A DNA stretch of 64,000 nucleotides from Hyphomicrobiales bacterium. GTDB lineage: Bacteria > Pseudomonadota > Alphaproteobacteria > Rhizobiales > Rhizobiaceae. This document shows, in pieces, positions 9,415-19,996 of the stretch. How positions within the stretch are numbered: the stretch's first letter is position 1; each line of letters opens with the position of its first letter. The stretch is taken from contig UCJA01000013.1 in assembly GCA_900472675.1 (NCBI GenBank), positions 1 through 64,000 on the forward strand, in the 5' to 3' direction. A program made the position numbers and the translations under genes. The notes under the pieces were generated by a model. That model saw only the letters and a program-made list of their open reading frames with translations. It ran no database searches and was not told where the DNA came from.

Positions 9415-11421
9415 CTACGCCCTTTGTCCTATTCGCGGACGACCGGTCGCCGTCGCCGTTATGCGCGCTTCGATCAATCGGCGCTGGCCCTCCACCTCCG
9501 GCGCATCGATGTCTTCCGAAATGGATACCGCCAGTTCGTCGGCCCCTTCCAGCCGTGCGCGCTCAACGGCCATGGTGCGGGCGCGGTTCCGGGCTGCCTC
9601 GAGCGCTCGCATTTCACCGACTAGGGAAAGGCTTTCTCCGGCACCGGCCAGGATGAAGCGCCCTTCCTCCGGCGAGGTCAGCGTAACCACGACGACGGCG
9701 CGCACTTGTCCCACCACGGCACCGACTGCATTGGCGACATCCGCATCGGCCGGAATGACCGATTCGGCGCCAAGCATGTGTGCGATGGCTGGGTAATAGA
9801 CCGGCGCCGAGGCTCCGAGACCAACGAGCGGCCTGTCCAGCGCGATCGAGAACCGGGCGATCCCCGGCAGCTTGCGCAAGGCACGATCGACCGCAAGCGA
9901 GTTGGCGGGATCGATTCCGTCTACGCCATCTTCGGCGAGGCACGCCGCCAGAACCGCTTCTGCCGACTGTCGCGTCAGGCGATCGACAATGCGTTCGGCC
10001 AGCTCTTCCGCGGATGCGGCGACGGGACGTCCTGCGCCGTCCTTCCGGCGTGCTGCCAGCTGCAGGCCGAGATGGGCAGCACCGGCATTCCATTGACCCT
10101 GGCGGCCGAGGACGTGGAGGGCGTCCGATGGGGTGATGCCGCAGATATGCACGAGGCCGCGGGCCACCAGCCGATCAAGCACGGCCTTTTGTGCGTTCAT
10201 GGCAAGAAGCTCGTTGAGGGCGCCCGGCTCCAGGCTAATCCTGTCGTAGAGAGCCTGTTCCGCCGGCTGGAGGCCCTGCTCAGCAATTGCAGGAAGACCC
10301 GTGCGGATGGCGAAGCGACCGTCGTGACGGCCGGCATGACTGGCTCGCAGCTGTTTTTCCAGCGCCGCCACCACGACATCGGGATGGCTCGATCCGACCA
10401 GGCTCAACGGGAGCAGGCGTCGGGGCCCAAGCGTGATCTTCGCAACGAGGCCCCGGTCGTCGATGTGGACTTCGGAATCGCCGCCCAGGCCGTAGGTCCG
10501 CAACGCCACCGCTTCCACCATGGTGCGGAAGCCACCGACCACTGCGCCTTCTTCCGCCAGCCGTGGCCGCCCGTTTTCCAGCACGGCAACATCCGTCGTG
10601 GTACCGCCGATATCGGACACTACGGCCGCGTCGAGACCGGTCAGATAGCGGGCACCGACGAGACTGGCGGCCGGGCCGGAGAGGATGGTCTCGATCGGGC
10701 GAAGACGGGCCTCCGAGGCCGAGATCAGAGCGCCATCGCCCCGCACAACCATCAGGGGAGCGTCAATGCGCCGTTCTGCAAGAAAGGTTTCGCAAGAGCC
10801 GATCAGCCGGTCGATGATCGACACGAGGCGCGCGTTGAGGAGCGTGGTGAGGGCCCGGCGGGGGCCGCCCAGCTTCGATGAGAGTTCGTGGCTGCAGGTG
10901 ACGGGAAGGTGGGACAGCGCGCGGATATGATCGCGCACCCGGATTTCGTGATCCGGATTGCGAACGGCGAAATAGCCGGCTACGGCAAAGGATGACACGG
11001 TGCCGGCGAGTTCGGCGAGACCCTGTTCAAGCGGCGCGAGATCGAGCGGCGTCTCCCTGCCATGCACATCGTGGCCACCGGCAAGGAAGATCACCGGATC
11101 CTGCCCAAGCGCTTCCCGCAGCCCGTCGCGCGCCAGATCCTCCGGACCGAAGCCGATCATCACCAGGGCTGCGCGACCGCCCTGCCCTTCCACCAAGGCA
11201 TTGGTGGCGAGTGTCGTCGACAGCGAGACAAGCGCAATGTCGGATGCTGAAACGCCGGCGGTGGCGAGAACCGTATCCACAGCGCCGGCGATACCTTCGG
11301 CCAGATTATGTCGAGTTGTCAGCGACTTCGCCTTGGCCACCACGCCAGTCTGTTCTCGGAAGACGACCGCGTCGGTGTAGGTGCCGCCAGTGTCGATGCC
11401 GAGAAGCAGGGGAGACGCCAC
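9415..11421 (-). CDS. HyuA-like hydantoinase/oxoprolinase family protein
   Basis: A 668-residue protein of the hydantoinase A / 5-oxoprolinase / acetone carboxylase beta family (ASKHA-type ATPase fold). The N-terminal phosphate loop [14 protein letters not shown], the [15 protein letters not shown] segment, and the adenosine-loop-like [16 protein letters not shown] are clear. Relatives open cyclic amides or phosphorylate substrates, normally with a HyuB partner; no hyuB lies nearby, so the substrate is unknown. The start is GTG at 11421 behind GGGGAGG, only 20 bases downstream of the DUF1402 gene, so the two form an operon. Confidence 0.85.
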   Translation of the reverse strand: MASPLLLGIDTGGTYTDAVVFREQTGVVAKAKSLTTRHNLAEGIAGAVDTVLATAGVSASDIALVSLSTTLATNALVEGQGGRAALVMIGFGPEDLARDGLREALGQDPVIFLAGGHDVHGRETPLDLAPLEQGLAELAGTVSSFAVAGYFAVRNPDHEIRVRDHIRALSHLPVTCSHELSSKLGGPRRALTTLLNARLVSIIDRLIGSCETFLAERRIDAPLMVVRGDGALISASEARLRPIETILSGPAASLVGARYLTGLDAAVVSDIGGTTTDVAVLENGRPRLAEEGAVVGGFRTMVEAVALRTYGLGGDSEVHIDDRGLVAKITLGPRRLLPLSLVGSSHPDVVVAALEKQLRASHAGRHDGRFAIRTGLPAIAEQGLQPAEQALYDRISLEPGALNELLAMNAQKAVLDRLVARGLVHICGITPSDALHVLGRQGQWNAGAAHLGLQLAARRKDGAGRPVAASAEELAERIVDRLTRQSAEAVLAACLAEDGVDGIDPANSLAVDRALRKLPGIARFSIALDRPLVGLGASAPVYYPAIAHMLGAESVIPADADVANAVGAVVGQVRAVVVVTLTSPEEGRFILAGAGESLSLVGEMRALEAARNRARTMAVERARLEGADELAVSISEDIDAPEVEGQRRLIEARITATATGRPRIGQRA

Positions 11422-11441
11422 GCGAAAATCCTCCCCAAGCC

Positions 11442-12386
11442 TCAGAGCAGCGATTTCAATTCGTCGAGCTTATCGTTGACCAGCCAGCCGTAGTAATTTT
11501 CTTCCGGAAGCCCACCCCGCGCGGAAAGCGCTGCTGCACGCTGCGCCGAGCCGCCGGTGTTGTAAAGCGTCGCGGTGATGCCGGGATTGCGGGAAATATC
11601 CATGCGGGCGATCGACTTGTAGTCGTCGATGGAGCGGCGGATGGTGGCTGCCATATAGGCCAGCGACTTGTCGGGATCCATGATGGCATCATAGACCTCG
11701 GCTGCCTTGTTCTCGTCCAGCTTCGGATAGCCCGAGGTCCTGGCAACCACATCGGAGAACATCAGGGCCGTCAGCGGATTGAGCTGGCCCAAGCCGAAGG
11801 TCTGGCCTGCATAGAAAGGCTGGAAGAAGACTGCGCTGAACCGATTATCCGGGTAGGATGTGCCGTCGACCTTCTGGCCGCGGAACGACTTTTCCCAGAC
11901 AGTCTCGCGGCAGGTCCAGAGGCTGTAGGAATCGGCGCTGCCTGCACATTTCGAAAATTGCGGACGATCGACGAAGGCATCGACCGATTCGTCGCCATAG
12001 CCGAACCGGAAGTTGTTGCCGGCGTAGGCGGCCGCCTTCACGTAATAGGTCTGGAGGCGATCGTAGGCGTCGACATTATAGGTATGCTCGCCAACGATCG
12101 CTCCGACCATGTGGATCGGGTCGATGCCATAGGCTGCCGCAGCGGATTTGATCTTGGAGATCAGCTTCCGGTCGGTCGCCAGGAGGTCGCGGATCTTTTC
12201 GTATTTCTCGTCGAAGGTGGTCTTGCCGGCGCGGGTGCGCCGCACAGAGGCCCCTGGAACCTTCGGCTGGACCGAGTTTCGGTTTCCCTCGGGTACCACG
12301 GTCATGCCAGCGGCAGATACCGGCACCGAGGCTGACCAGGCGAGGAGGAGAAGCAATGCCAGCAGGAAGCGTTTCAAATCATTCAT
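11442..12386 (-). CDS. DUF1402 family exported protein, lytic-transglycosylase-like motifs
   Basis: A 314-residue protein of family DUF1402, found in rhizobia and relatives. Residues 1-26 form a signal peptide (MNDLKRF, long Leu run, then VSAAG), so it is exported. Motifs in the order of the SLT/goose-lysozyme fold are visible: a candidate catalytic Glu100 in GAIVGEHTYN, GLGQLNP at 198-204 (compare GLMQ-x-x-P) and YNTGG at 275-279 (compare AYNAG). From these I infer a murein-cleaving or murein-binding role, but the family is formally uncharacterised. The ATG at 12386 was chosen because the signal peptide begins there. Cys147 and Cys159 could form a disulfide. Confidence 0.72.
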   Translation of the reverse strand: MNDLKRFLLALLLLLAWSASVPVSAAGMTVVPEGNRNSVQPKVPGASVRRTRAGKTTFDEKYEKIRDLLATDRKLISKIKSAAAAYGIDPIHMVGAIVGEHTYNVDAYDRLQTYYVKAAAYAGNNFRFGYGDESVDAFVDRPQFSKCAGSADSYSLWTCRETVWEKSFRGQKVDGTSYPDNRFSAVFFQPFYAGQTFGLGQLNPLTALMFSDVVARTSGYPKLDENKAAEVYDAIMDPDKSLAYMAATIRRSIDDYKSIARMDISRNPGITATLYNTGGSAQRAAALSARGGLPEENYYGWLVNDKLDELKSLL

Positions 12387-12545
12387 GTCCCAGAACTTCG
12401 TCCGAGGCCGGAGCGCGGACCGGATGCAAGATCTTCGTGAAACGTCTCTGGACGCGCAGCAGTGTCTTGCGAGAACGCGCCACCCATACGTGAACGGGGA
12501 CCGTCCTGTCGAGGTCCGATCCGGCAAATTGGTCTCACAGCTGCG

Positions 12546-12580
12546 CGAGTGGCCGCAGGTCGTTGCCCCGCGGCCACTCG
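12546..12580. repeat. Perfect 11-bp inverted repeat between hslU and the DUF1402 gene
   Basis: CGAGTGGCCGC (12546-12556) and GCGGCCACTCG (12570-12580) pair perfectly around a 13-nt loop, 44 bases downstream of the hslU stop. There is no T-run on either side, so it is not a classical intrinsic terminator. It could be an mRNA 3'-end stabiliser for hslVU or an operator for the DUF1402-hyuA operon. Confidence 0.6.
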
Positions 12581-12623
12581 TGTCATCACCGAGAGCGGCG
12601 ATGTTGATCGCCGCAGGACTCGC

Positions 12624-13934
12624 TCAGAGGATATAGCGCGACAGATCCGTATCCGCGGCGAGATCTCCCACATGCTTTTGCACATACTCGGCGTCGATCA
12701 TCACGGACGTGCCGCTCTGGTCCGGTGCGCCGAACGAGATCTCGTCCAGCACCCGTTCCATCACCGTCTGCAGCCGGCGGGCGCCGATGTTCTCCACGGT
12801 GGAGTTCAGGTGAACCGCCACGTCGGCGAGCGCATCGATCGCGTCCTCCGTGAAATCGAGCGTCAAGTCTTCCGTCGCCATCAAGGCCTTGTACTGGCGG
12901 ATCAAGCTCGCTTCCGTTTCGGTCAGGATCCGGCGGAGATCCTGCTTCGTCAACGGCTTCAGCTCGACCCGGATCGGCAGGCGCCCCTGTAGTTCGGGAA
13001 GAAGATCCGACGGCTTGGACACATGGAAGGCACCGGAGGCAATGAAGAGGATGTGATCCGTTTTCACTGGCCCGTATTTGGTGGAAACCGTCGTGCCTTC
13101 GACGAGTGGCAGGAGGTCGCGCTGCACGCCCTCGCGGGACACGCCGGCGCCCATGCCACCGTCACGGGCGGCGATCTTGTCGATCTCGTCGAGGAAGACG
13201 ATGCCGTCATTTTCGACCGAGCGGACCGCCTCGCGCTGGATGACCTCGTTGTCGATCAGCTTGTCGGACTCGTCGCGGATGAGTTCGGCATAGGATTTGG
13301 ACACCGTCGTACGCAGCTTCTTGGTGCGGCCGCCCATCGCCTTGCCGAACATTTCCGACAGGTTCAGGACGCCGACGTTGGCGCCCGGCGGCATTCCGGG
13401 AATATCAAAGCCCGGCATGCCTGAGCCGGTATCGGCCACTTCAATCTCGATTTCCTTGTCGTCCAGCTCGCCGGCGCGGAGCTTCTTGCGGAAGCTGTCG
13501 CGGGTTGCTGGCGACGCGGTGGCCCCGACCAAACCGTCCAGCACCCTTTCTTCAGCGCTCATATGCGCCTTGGCCTCGACTTCGGCGCGTTTCTTTTCGC
13601 GCACCAGGCCGATGCCAATTTCGACGAGGTCGCGGATGATCTGCTCCACGTCCCGGCCGACATAGCCAACTTCGGTGAACTTGGTGGCCTCGACCTTGAT
13701 GAAGGGCGCCCCGGCAAGCTTGGCGAGGCGGCGGGAGATCTCCGTCTTGCCCACGCCGGTCGGCCCGATCATCAGGATGTTCTTGGGCATGACCTCGTCA
13801 CGCAGGCTGTCATCCAGCTGATGCCGGCGCCAGCGGTTGCGCAGGGCGATCGCCACGGCACGTTTTGCCTCGTGCTGGCCGATGATGTGCCGGTCGAGCT
13901 CTGAGACCGTTTCTCTGGGGGAAAATGTGGTCAT
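12624..13934 (-). CDS. hslU: HslU, ATPase/unfoldase subunit of the HslUV protease
   Basis: A 436-residue AAA+ unfoldase that feeds substrates to the HslV peptidase. Walker A GPTGVGKT is at residues 57-64, Walker B is in [11 protein letters not shown], and a charged I-domain insertion lies between them. The C-terminal tail DTDLSRYIL matches the peptide that docks into HslV and activates it. hslV lies 71 bases downstream-to-upstream on the same strand (hslV first), giving the usual hslV-hslU operon. Confidence 0.97.
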   Translation of the reverse strand: MTTFSPRETVSELDRHIIGQHEAKRAVAIALRNRWRRHQLDDSLRDEVMPKNILMIGPTGVGKTEISRRLAKLAGAPFIKVEATKFTEVGYVGRDVEQIIRDLVEIGIGLVREKKRAEVEAKAHMSAEERVLDGLVGATASPATRDSFRKKLRAGELDDKEIEIEVADTGSGMPGFDIPGMPPGANVGVLNLSEMFGKAMGGRTKKLRTTVSKSYAELIRDESDKLIDNEVIQREAVRSVENDGIVFLDEIDKIAARDGGMGAGVSREGVQRDLLPLVEGTTVSTKYGPVKTDHILFIASGAFHVSKPSDLLPELQGRLPIRVELKPLTKQDLRRILTETEASLIRQYKALMATEDLTLDFTEDAIDALADVAVHLNSTVENIGARRLQTVMERVLDEISFGAPDQSGTSVMIDAEYVQKHVGDLAADTDLSRYIL

Positions 13935-14005
13935 TGTATCCTCTTGGCCTTCCTGTTCCGGCCGGCCTGGCGGCCCGGCCCACAGGAGCCTTCAATCTTG
14001 TTGGG

Positions 14006-14530
14006 TTATTCGGCGTCGAGTGTTTCCACCACGACATTGTGGTTGGTGTAGACGCAAATATCGGCCGCAATCTCAAGCGCCTTGCGAGCCACGTCTTCAG
14101 CCGAATTTTCAGTATCCATCAGCGCACGGGCAGCGGCATAGGCATAATTACCGCCCGAGCCGATGGCGATCGTGCCGTGTTCCGGCTCCAGAACATCGCC
14201 ATTGCCGGTGACGGCAAGCGTGATCGACTTGTCGGCGACCAGCATCATGGCTTCCAGATTGCGCAGATATTTGTCGGTTCGCCAGTCCTTGGCGAGTTCG
14301 ACCGCGGCGCGCATCAGCTGACCGGGATACTGCTCAAGCTTCTTTTCAAGGCGGTCGAGAAGCGTGAAGGCATCCGCCGTTGCGCCAGCAAAGCCTGCGA
14401 TGACTTCGCCCTTGCCGATGCGGCGGATCTTGCGGGCATTGCCCTTCATCACGGTCTGGCCCAGGCTCACCTGCCCGTCACCAGCCATCACGACCTTGCC
14501 GCCCTTTCTCACTGTAATGATTGTTGTCAT
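14006..14530 (-). CDS. hslV: HslV, proteolytic subunit of the HslUV protease
   Basis: A 174-residue threonine peptidase, proteasome beta-like. The start at 14530 gives [11 protein letters not shown]; removal of Met exposes the catalytic Thr1, and the following [21 protein letters not shown] is the canonical active-site region with the conserved Lys33-type residue. The frame is open a further 26 codons, but an extension would block Thr1. The gene is divergent from hisB, and its promoter should lie between 14531 and 14725. Confidence 0.96.
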   Translation of the reverse strand: MTTIITVRKGGKVVMAGDGQVSLGQTVMKGNARKIRRIGKGEVIAGFAGATADAFTLLDRLEKKLEQYPGQLMRAAVELAKDWRTDKYLRNLEAMMLVADKSITLAVTGNGDVLEPEHGTIAIGSGGNYAYAAARALMDTENSAEDVARKALEIAADICVYTNHNVVVETLDAE

Positions 14531-14725
14531 CAAACACCTGTTTGCCCGCACATGCGGACGTGGTTGAAGAACCCCTGCGGTTCCGTTGTCTCCTATGTAA
14601 GAGGGCAAAAATCGAATTCAAATCCAGCCCGATCCCCGCAAGGCCAGCCCGGCTTTTGCTGGATAATTGGTCGCGCCCCTGATATGGAGCCGGTAATAGA
14701 CATGGATGAGAGAGCAGACCCCGGC

Positions 14726-15331
14726 ATGGGCGACCCAGCAAGCGCACGCAGTGCAAGCGTTTCCCGCAACACCAACGAAACCTCGGTTTCCGTTTCCGTC
14801 AATATCGACGGCAGCGGGACTGCCAAGATTTCCACGGGCGTGGGGTTTTTCGACCATATGCTCGACCAGCTGGCCCGCCATTCCCTGATCGACATGGAGA
14901 TCGAGGTGAAGGGCGACCTGCACATCGACGACCATCATACGGTCGAAGACACGGGAATTGCACTGGGGCAGGCTCTCTCCCGGGCGCTCGGCGAGCGACG
15001 CGGTATCACCCGCTATGCCTCGATCGATCTTGCCATGGACGAAACCATGACCAAGGCGGCCATAGATGTGTCCGGTCGGCCGTTTCTTGTCTGGAACGTG
15101 GCGTTCAGTGCCCCCAAGATCGGCACTTTCGATACGGAACTGGTGCGGGAGTTCTTCCAGGCCTTCGCCCAGAACGCCGGGATCACGCTCCATGTGCTGA
15201 ACCACTATGGCGCCAACAACCACCATATCGCCGAGACATGCTTCAAGTCCGTCGCCCGTGCCTTGCGCACCGCCACCGAAATCGATCCGCGGCAGGCCAA
15301 TCGCGTTCCTTCCACCAAGGGAACGCTCTGA
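14726..15331 (+). CDS. hisB: Imidazoleglycerol-phosphate dehydratase
   Basis: A 201-residue monofunctional HisB that dehydrates imidazole glycerol phosphate in histidine synthesis. The paired metal-binding motifs [11 protein letters not shown] and [15 protein letters not shown] are intact, and the C-terminus STKGTL is family-typical. There is no fused phosphatase domain, as expected outside enterobacteria. ATGs at 14684, 14702 and 14726 are all in frame; 14726 gives the length and N-terminal offset expected for rhizobial HisB, but the evidence is not decisive. First gene of the his operon. Confidence 0.94.
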   Translation: MGDPASARSASVSRNTNETSVSVSVNIDGSGTAKISTGVGFFDHMLDQLARHSLIDMEIEVKGDLHIDDHHTVEDTGIALGQALSRALGERRGITRYASIDLAMDETMTKAAIDVSGRPFLVWNVAFSAPKIGTFDTELVREFFQAFAQNAGITLHVLNHYGANNHHIAETCFKSVARALRTATEIDPRQANRVPSTKGTL

Positions 15332-15349
15332 CCGCTTGAGGAGAATTCC

Positions 15350-15820
15350 TTGAGATCCTATCTCATTCTCACCCCGCCCGGCGGTCCGGATCCGGACCAT
15401 CGCTCGACGGTCGTGCTAAAGGACGGCTTTACCTGGGAGGGCTTTGTCCTGTCGTGGATCTGGCTGTTCTGGCATCGGCTGTGGCTAGCGGGACTTGTGG
15501 TGCTTATCCTGCAGATCGCCAGCGGCTTAATGCTGCAAATGCCGTCGCTTGTGCCAGCCGGCGCCTCGCTCGGTCTTGCGCTTAGCCTCCTGGTCGGGCT
15601 CGAGGGTCGGAACTATCTCAGCGGATCGCTGGTAAGGCGGGGCTGGGTTCTGGAGGCCGTGATCTTCGCGCAGGATCGGGAGACGGCCGAAGAAATGTAT
15701 TTTTCCGGGTTGCCGGCGCCGACCCCAGCACCGATGCCGAGCACAAGCGACTGGGCCACCGGAATTCAACCGACAGGGAACGGGCCGAGCCTGAGCCTTT
15801 TCGATCATGGAGGACGCTGA
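15350..15820 (+). CDS. DUF2628 family membrane protein in the his operon
   Basis: A 156-residue protein of the DUF2628 family. The N-terminal half is Trp-rich ([18 protein letters not shown]) with two or three membrane segments up to about residue 85; the C-terminal tail is Pro/Ser-rich and probably cytoplasmic. Function unknown. The start is TTG at 15350, supported by a GAGGAG Shine-Dalgarno sequence at 15338-15343. It begins 18 bases after hisB and its stop overlaps the hisH start (ATGA), so it is expressed with histidine enzymes although it has no recognisable catalytic residues. Confidence 0.85.
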   Translation: MRSYLILTPPGGPDPDHRSTVVLKDGFTWEGFVLSWIWLFWHRLWLAGLVVLILQIASGLMLQMPSLVPAGASLGLALSLLVGLEGRNYLSGSLVRRGWVLEAVIFAQDRETAEEMYFSGLPAPTPAPMPSTSDWATGIQPTGNGPSLSLFDHGGR

Positions 15821-16470
15821 TGCGCGTCGCGATTATTGACTACGGGTCGGGCAATTTGCGCTCGGCGACCAAGGCTTTCGAGCGCGCGGCGCGCGAGGCT
15901 GGCCTCGACGCGGTGATCGACCTGACCGACAAGCCCGAGGCCGTTGCAGCTGCCGACCGGATCGTGCTGCCGGGCGTCGGCGCCTATGCCGACTGCAACA
16001 AGGGTCTTCGGGCTGTTCCCGGCATGCGTGAGGCGATCATCGAAGCGGTCGAAGTGAAGGCACGTCCCTTCTTCGGCATCTGCGTGGGCATGCAACTGAT
16101 GTCGTCGCGCGGTCTGGAGAAGAGCGTGACGGACGGTTTCGGCTGGATCGAGGGCGATGTCGTGGAGATGACGCCGAGCGATCCGGCGCTTAAAATCCCG
16201 CAGATCGGCTGGAACACGCTGACGCTCCGCAACCCGCATCCGATGTTTGACGGCATTCCGACCGGAGAGAGTGGGCTGCACGCCTATTTTGTGCATTCCT
16301 ATCACCTGGCTGCCACCCGTCCGCAGGATGTTCTCGCGACGACTGAGTACGGCGGCGCCATGACGGCGCTTGTCGGGCGCGACAACATGGTCGGGGCTCA
16401 GTTCCATCCGGAAAAGAGCCAGACCCTTGGCCTTGCGATGATTGCCAATTTCCTACGCTGGAAACCCTGA
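15820..16470 (+). CDS. hisH: Imidazole glycerol phosphate synthase, glutaminase subunit
   Basis: A 216-residue class I glutamine amidotransferase. It supplies ammonia to HisF. The catalytic triad is visible: Cys in [11 protein letters not shown], and His and Glu in [10 protein letters not shown]; the oxyanion segment [10 protein letters not shown] is also present. The start overlaps the upstream DUF2628 stop, and hisA begins one base after the hisH stop. HisF, its partner, is encoded two genes downstream. Confidence 0.97.
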   Translation: MRVAIIDYGSGNLRSATKAFERAAREAGLDAVIDLTDKPEAVAAADRIVLPGVGAYADCNKGLRAVPGMREAIIEAVEVKARPFFGICVGMQLMSSRGLEKSVTDGFGWIEGDVVEMTPSDPALKIPQIGWNTLTLRNPHPMFDGIPTGESGLHAYFVHSYHLAATRPQDVLATTEYGGAMTALVGRDNMVGAQFHPEKSQTLGLAMIANFLRWKP

Positions 16471-16471
16471 G

Positions 16472-17233
16472 ATGATCCTATTTCCCGCCATCGACCTCAA
16501 GGACGGCCAGTGCGTTCGCCTGAAACTCGGCGATATGGACCAGGCCACCGTCTACAATGCGGATCCGGCTGCCCAGGCCAAGGCCTTCGAGGACCAGGGT
16601 TTCGAATGGCTGCATGTGGTGGACCTCAACGGTGCCTTTGCCGGTGAAAGCGTCAACGGCGATGCCGTCGATGCCATTCTCAAGGCGACGAAGAACCCGG
16701 TGCAGCTCGGCGGCGGCATCCGCACGCTTGCGCATATCGAGGCCTGGCTGTCGCGGGGGCTCGCCCGCGTCATCCTCGGCACTGTTGCCGTGCGCGATCC
16801 GGAGCTGGTGATCGAAGCCTGCAGGATGTTCCCGGGCAAGATTGCCGTCGGCATCGACGCCAAGGGCGGCAAGGTTGCCGTGGAAGGCTGGGCGGAGGCC
16901 TCGGAACTCGGCGTGATCGAGCTCGCGCAGAAGTTCGAAGGCGCTGGCGTTGCCGCAATCATCTACACAGACATCGACCGCGACGGGATCCTGGCCGGGA
17001 TCAACTGGCCCTCAACGCTGGAATTGGCGAATGCCGTGTCCATTCCGGTCATCGCGTCCGGCGGTCTTGCGTCGCTCGACGACATAAGCCGCATGATTGA
17101 GCCCGATGCCGCCCGACTGGCGGGGGCGATTACGGGCCGCGCCCTTTACGACGGGCGTATCGATCCGCAGGAAGCGCTGGCGCTTCTTCGCAGCGGTGCT
17201 GCCCAGCAAACCGAGAAGGCAGGCGCACAATGA
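16472..17233 (+). CDS. hisA: ProFAR isomerase
   Basis: A 253-residue (beta/alpha)8 isomerase, 1-(5-phosphoribosyl)-5-[(5-phosphoribosylamino)methylideneamino]imidazole-4-carboxamide isomerase. The catalytic Asp pair sits in [14 protein letters not shown] and [11 protein letters not shown]; phosphate-binding loops are LGGGIRT and ASGGLASL. The ATG at 16472 gives the family N-terminus [10 protein letters not shown] four-base overlap joins it to hisF. Confidence 0.97.
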   Translation: MILFPAIDLKDGQCVRLKLGDMDQATVYNADPAAQAKAFEDQGFEWLHVVDLNGAFAGESVNGDAVDAILKATKNPVQLGGGIRTLAHIEAWLSRGLARVILGTVAVRDPELVIEACRMFPGKIAVGIDAKGGKVAVEGWAEASELGVIELAQKFEGAGVAAIIYTDIDRDGILAGINWPSTLELANAVSIPVIASGGLASLDDISRMIEPDAARLAGAITGRALYDGRIDPQEALALLRSGAAQQTEKAGAQ

Positions 17234-18006
17234 CCCTCAAGGCCCGTGTCATTCCATGCCTCGACGTAAAGGACGGCCGCGTCGTGAAGGGCGTCAACTT
17301 CGTCGACCTGATCGATGCCGGCGACCCGGTCGAGGCTGCCAAGGCTTATGACGCAGCCGGTGCCGACGAGCTCTGCTTCCTCGACATCACCGCCTCTTCG
17401 GAAAACCGCGACACGATTTTCGACGTGGTCGCCCAGACCGCCGAGCACTGCTTCATGCCTTTGACGGTTGGCGGCGGGGTTCGCGCCGTGTCCGACATCC
17501 GCAAGCTGCTGCTTGCCGGTGCCGACAAGGTGGCTATCAACTCGGCCGCCGTTGCCAATCCGGATTTCGTTGCCGAAGCGGCCGACAAGTTCGGCAACCA
17601 GTGCATCGTCGTATCGATCGACGCCAAAAAGGTATCGGGCGACGGCGAAACGGATCGCTGGGAGATCTTTACGCACGGCGGACGGCAGCCCACGGGCATC
17701 AATGCCGTCGAGTTCGCGGAACGCGTGGTGGAGCGCGGCGCCGGGGAACTGCTGATCACCTCCATGGACCGAGACGGGACGAAGAGCGGCTATGACCTGG
17801 TGCTGACCCGCACGATCGCCGATCTGGTGCGCGTGCCGGTCGTGGCATCGGGCGGGGTCGGCACTCTGGACGATCTGGTCGCCGGTATCCGCGACGGTCA
17901 CGCAACCGCAGTGCTGGCGGCCTCGATCTTTCACTTCGGCACCCATTCCGTTGGCGAGGCCAAGCGCTACATGTCCGACCACGGCATTGCCATGCGGCTC
18001 GATTGA
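17230..18006 (+). CDS. hisF: Imidazole glycerol phosphate synthase, cyclase subunit
   Basis: A 258-residue (beta/alpha)8 cyclase that works with HisH to make imidazole glycerol phosphate and AICAR. The catalytic Asp residues are in [14 protein letters not shown] and [13 protein letters not shown]; phosphate loops GGGVR and ASGGVGTL are present. It overlaps hisA by four bases and is followed 16 bases later by hisE. Confidence 0.97.
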   Translation: MTLKARVIPCLDVKDGRVVKGVNFVDLIDAGDPVEAAKAYDAAGADELCFLDITASSENRDTIFDVVAQTAEHCFMPLTVGGGVRAVSDIRKLLLAGADKVAINSAAVANPDFVAEAADKFGNQCIVVSIDAKKVSGDGETDRWEIFTHGGRQPTGINAVEFAERVVERGAGELLITSMDRDGTKSGYDLVLTRTIADLVRVPVVASGGVGTLDDLVAGIRDGHATAVLAASIFHFGTHSVGEAKRYMSDHGIAMRLD

Positions 18007-18022
18007 GCGTCAGGACCTATTG

Positions 18023-18346
18023 ATGAGCGAATTTACTCTGAACGATCTGGAAGTGCTGGTGGCGGCTCGCGCCAAGGCATCTCCGGACGAATCCTGGACA
18101 GCCAAGCTGGTTGCCGCCGGGCAGTCACGGGCCGCCAAGAAGCTGGGCGAGGAGGCCGTGGAAACGGTGATCGCCGCTCTTTCTCCTCATCGGGAAGATC
18201 TCGTTTCGGAGAGCGCAGACCTGATCTATCACCTGATGGTCGTATTGCATATTGCCGAGGTGCCGTTACAGGATGTGCTTAATGAGCTTCAGCGCCGAAC
18301 CGGCCAGTCCGGTTTGCAGGAGAAGGCAAGCCGGCCCCAGTCATGA
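18023..18346 (+). CDS. hisE: Phosphoribosyl-ATP pyrophosphatase
   Basis: A 107-residue all-alpha NTP pyrophosphohydrolase (MazG-like fold), second enzyme of histidine synthesis. The motif [15 protein letters not shown] and the later [14 protein letters not shown] provide the acidic metal-binding residues. It is the stand-alone form; hisI is not in the window. The ATG at 18023 follows AGGA; the frame is open upstream into hisF but has no matching family sequence there. It overlaps coaA by four bases. Confidence 0.95.
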   Translation: MSEFTLNDLEVLVAARAKASPDESWTAKLVAAGQSRAAKKLGEEAVETVIAALSPHREDLVSESADLIYHLMVVLHIAEVPLQDVLNELQRRTGQSGLQEKASRPQS

Positions 18347-19332
18347 GCATCGCACCCCAGCCCGCAGACGCGCCGGATCCCGGTGGCATAACGGAGTACT
18401 ACTCCCCCTACCACCACTTTACCGCCGACGAGTGGGCAAGGTTTCGTGCCGATACGCCGCTGACGCTGACGGGTGACGAAGTAGCTCGCCTTCGTTCGCT
18501 GGACGACCCGATCGACCTTGACGAGGTGCGGCGGATCTATCTGTCGCTGTCGCGCCTGCTGTCGGCGCATGTGGAAGCCTCGCAACTGCTGTTCCAGCAG
18601 AGGAACCGCTTCCTTAGCCTCTCTGACGTGACCAAGACGCCCTTCATTATCGGCATTGCCGGGTCCGTGGCGGTGGGCAAGTCGACCACCGCGCGTATCC
18701 TGAAGGAGTTGCTCAAGCGCTGGCCGTCGAGCCCGAAGGTCGATCTGATCACCACCGACGGCTTCCTCTATCCCAATGCGGTGCTGCAGCGGGAAAACCT
18801 GATGGAGCGCAAAGGCTTTCCGGACAGCTATGACGTGGGTGCCATCCTACGGTTCCTATCCGCGATCAAGGCCGGCGAGCCGAATGTGCAGGCGCCGCGC
18901 TATTCCCACCTGACCTACGACGTCCTGCCGAACGAGTATTCCGTGGTGGACCGGCCGGACATCCTGATCTTCGAGGGCATCAACGTGCTTCAATCGAGGA
19001 CGCTGCCGGCGGATGGGAAGATCGTGCCCATTGTATCCGACTTCTTCGACTTCTCGATCTATATCGATGCCGATGAAGACCAGATCCACGCCTGGTATGT
19101 GCAGCGGTTCATGCGGCTGAGGGACACCGCGTTTCGCGATCCAACGTCGTTCTTCAAGAAATATGCTGCGATCGATGCCCAGGCTGCCCAGGCGGTAGCG
19201 GAAGGTCTCTGGCAGAACATCAACCTGAAGAACCTTCGCCAGAACATCCTTCCGACCCGGCCGCGTGCCGACATCATTCTGCGAAAGGGCCGCAACCACT
19301 TCATCGAGAAAGTTTCGCTGCGCAAACTGTAG
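18343..19332 (+). CDS. coaA: Type I pantothenate kinase
   Basis: A 329-residue type I (prokaryotic) pantothenate kinase, the first step of coenzyme A synthesis. The P-loop [17 protein letters not shown] begins near residue 104, and TTDGFLYPN follows as the substrate-binding segment. Length is close to that of the E. coli enzyme. It is translationally coupled to hisE (ATGA overlap), which places CoA synthesis in the histidine operon; coaE lies far downstream at 56.7 kb. Confidence 0.96.
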   Translation: MSIAPQPADAPDPGGITEYYSPYHHFTADEWARFRADTPLTLTGDEVARLRSLDDPIDLDEVRRIYLSLSRLLSAHVEASQLLFQQRNRFLSLSDVTKTPFIIGIAGSVAVGKSTTARILKELLKRWPSSPKVDLITTDGFLYPNAVLQRENLMERKGFPDSYDVGAILRFLSAIKAGEPNVQAPRYSHLTYDVLPNEYSVVDRPDILIFEGINVLQSRTLPADGKIVPIVSDFFDFSIYIDADEDQIHAWYVQRFMRLRDTAFRDPTSFFKKYAAIDAQAAQAVAEGLWQNINLKNLRQNILPTRPRADIILRKGRNHFIEKVSLRKL

Positions 19333-19382
19333 GTGCAACAGAAGAATGGCGGCTATCGATCGCCGGCTTCCGTGATGCCCCG

Positions 19383-19994
19383 TCAGCTATTGACCCGTCG
19401 AAGCGTGAGGTTGATGCGGCCACCGTTCTTGAGCAGAGTGGACGTGCCGGGGTAGATCCTGTCGACGCCGTGGAAGGCCAGCCTCCCCTCGCCGCCCAGA
19501 ACCACCACGTCCCCGCTCGACAGTCGAAAAGAGCCCGTCGGGTCCTTCCGTAACAGGCCGCCAACGCGAAAAAGGCAGGCATTGCCAAGCGAGATAGACA
19601 GGACCGGAGCGGTCAGATCCGTCTCGTCCTTGTCCTGGTGAAGGCCCATGCGAGCGTCGTCCGTGTAGAAATTCACAAGACAGGCTTCCGGCGGCTTTGC
19701 GTGTCCGGCAAGCTCGTCCCAGAGCGCCACTAGTTCCTCCGGCATGGGCGGCCAGGGCTCCCTGGTGACCGGATGGAACGGCTGGTAGCGGTATCCCTGC
19801 TGCTTGTCGGTTACCCAGCCCAACGGACCGCAGTTGGTCATCCGCACCGACATCGGCTTTCCGGTGCCGGGCATTTCGGGTGTAAACAGCGGCGCTTCCG
19901 CAACGACTGCGCGGATCACGTCCACCAGACGCTCCTGGGCTGCGCGATCCAGGTGCTCGGGAAAATGTCGGATACCGTTGCTCAAAGCAGGCAT
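19383..19994 (-). CDS. alkB: Alpha-ketoglutarate-dependent DNA dealkylase AlkB
   Basis: A 203-residue Fe(II)/2-oxoglutarate dioxygenase that repairs N-alkylated bases (1-meA, 3-meC). Iron ligands are His and Asp of LHQDKDET and the later His of AFHGVDRIYPG; the 2-oxoglutarate-binding RINLTLRRV matches the RxNxTxR motif. The N-terminal substrate-recognition lid (MTNCGPLGWVTDKQQGYRY) is present. It starts two bases after the arfB stop, so the two are cotranscribed. Confidence 0.94.
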   Translation of the reverse strand: MPALSNGIRHFPEHLDRAAQERLVDVIRAVVAEAPLFTPEMPGTGKPMSVRMTNCGPLGWVTDKQQGYRYQPFHPVTREPWPPMPEELVALWDELAGHAKPPEACLVNFYTDDARMGLHQDKDETDLTAPVLSISLGNACLFRVGGLLRKDPTGSFRLSSGDVVVLGGEGRLAFHGVDRIYPGTSTLLKNGGRINLTLRRVNS

Positions 19995-19996
19995 GG

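Noticed and set aside
13925..14725. Upstream extension of the hisB frame antisense to hslV
   Set aside because: It covers the hslV coding strand and the divergent promoter, and the HisB family begins near 14726.
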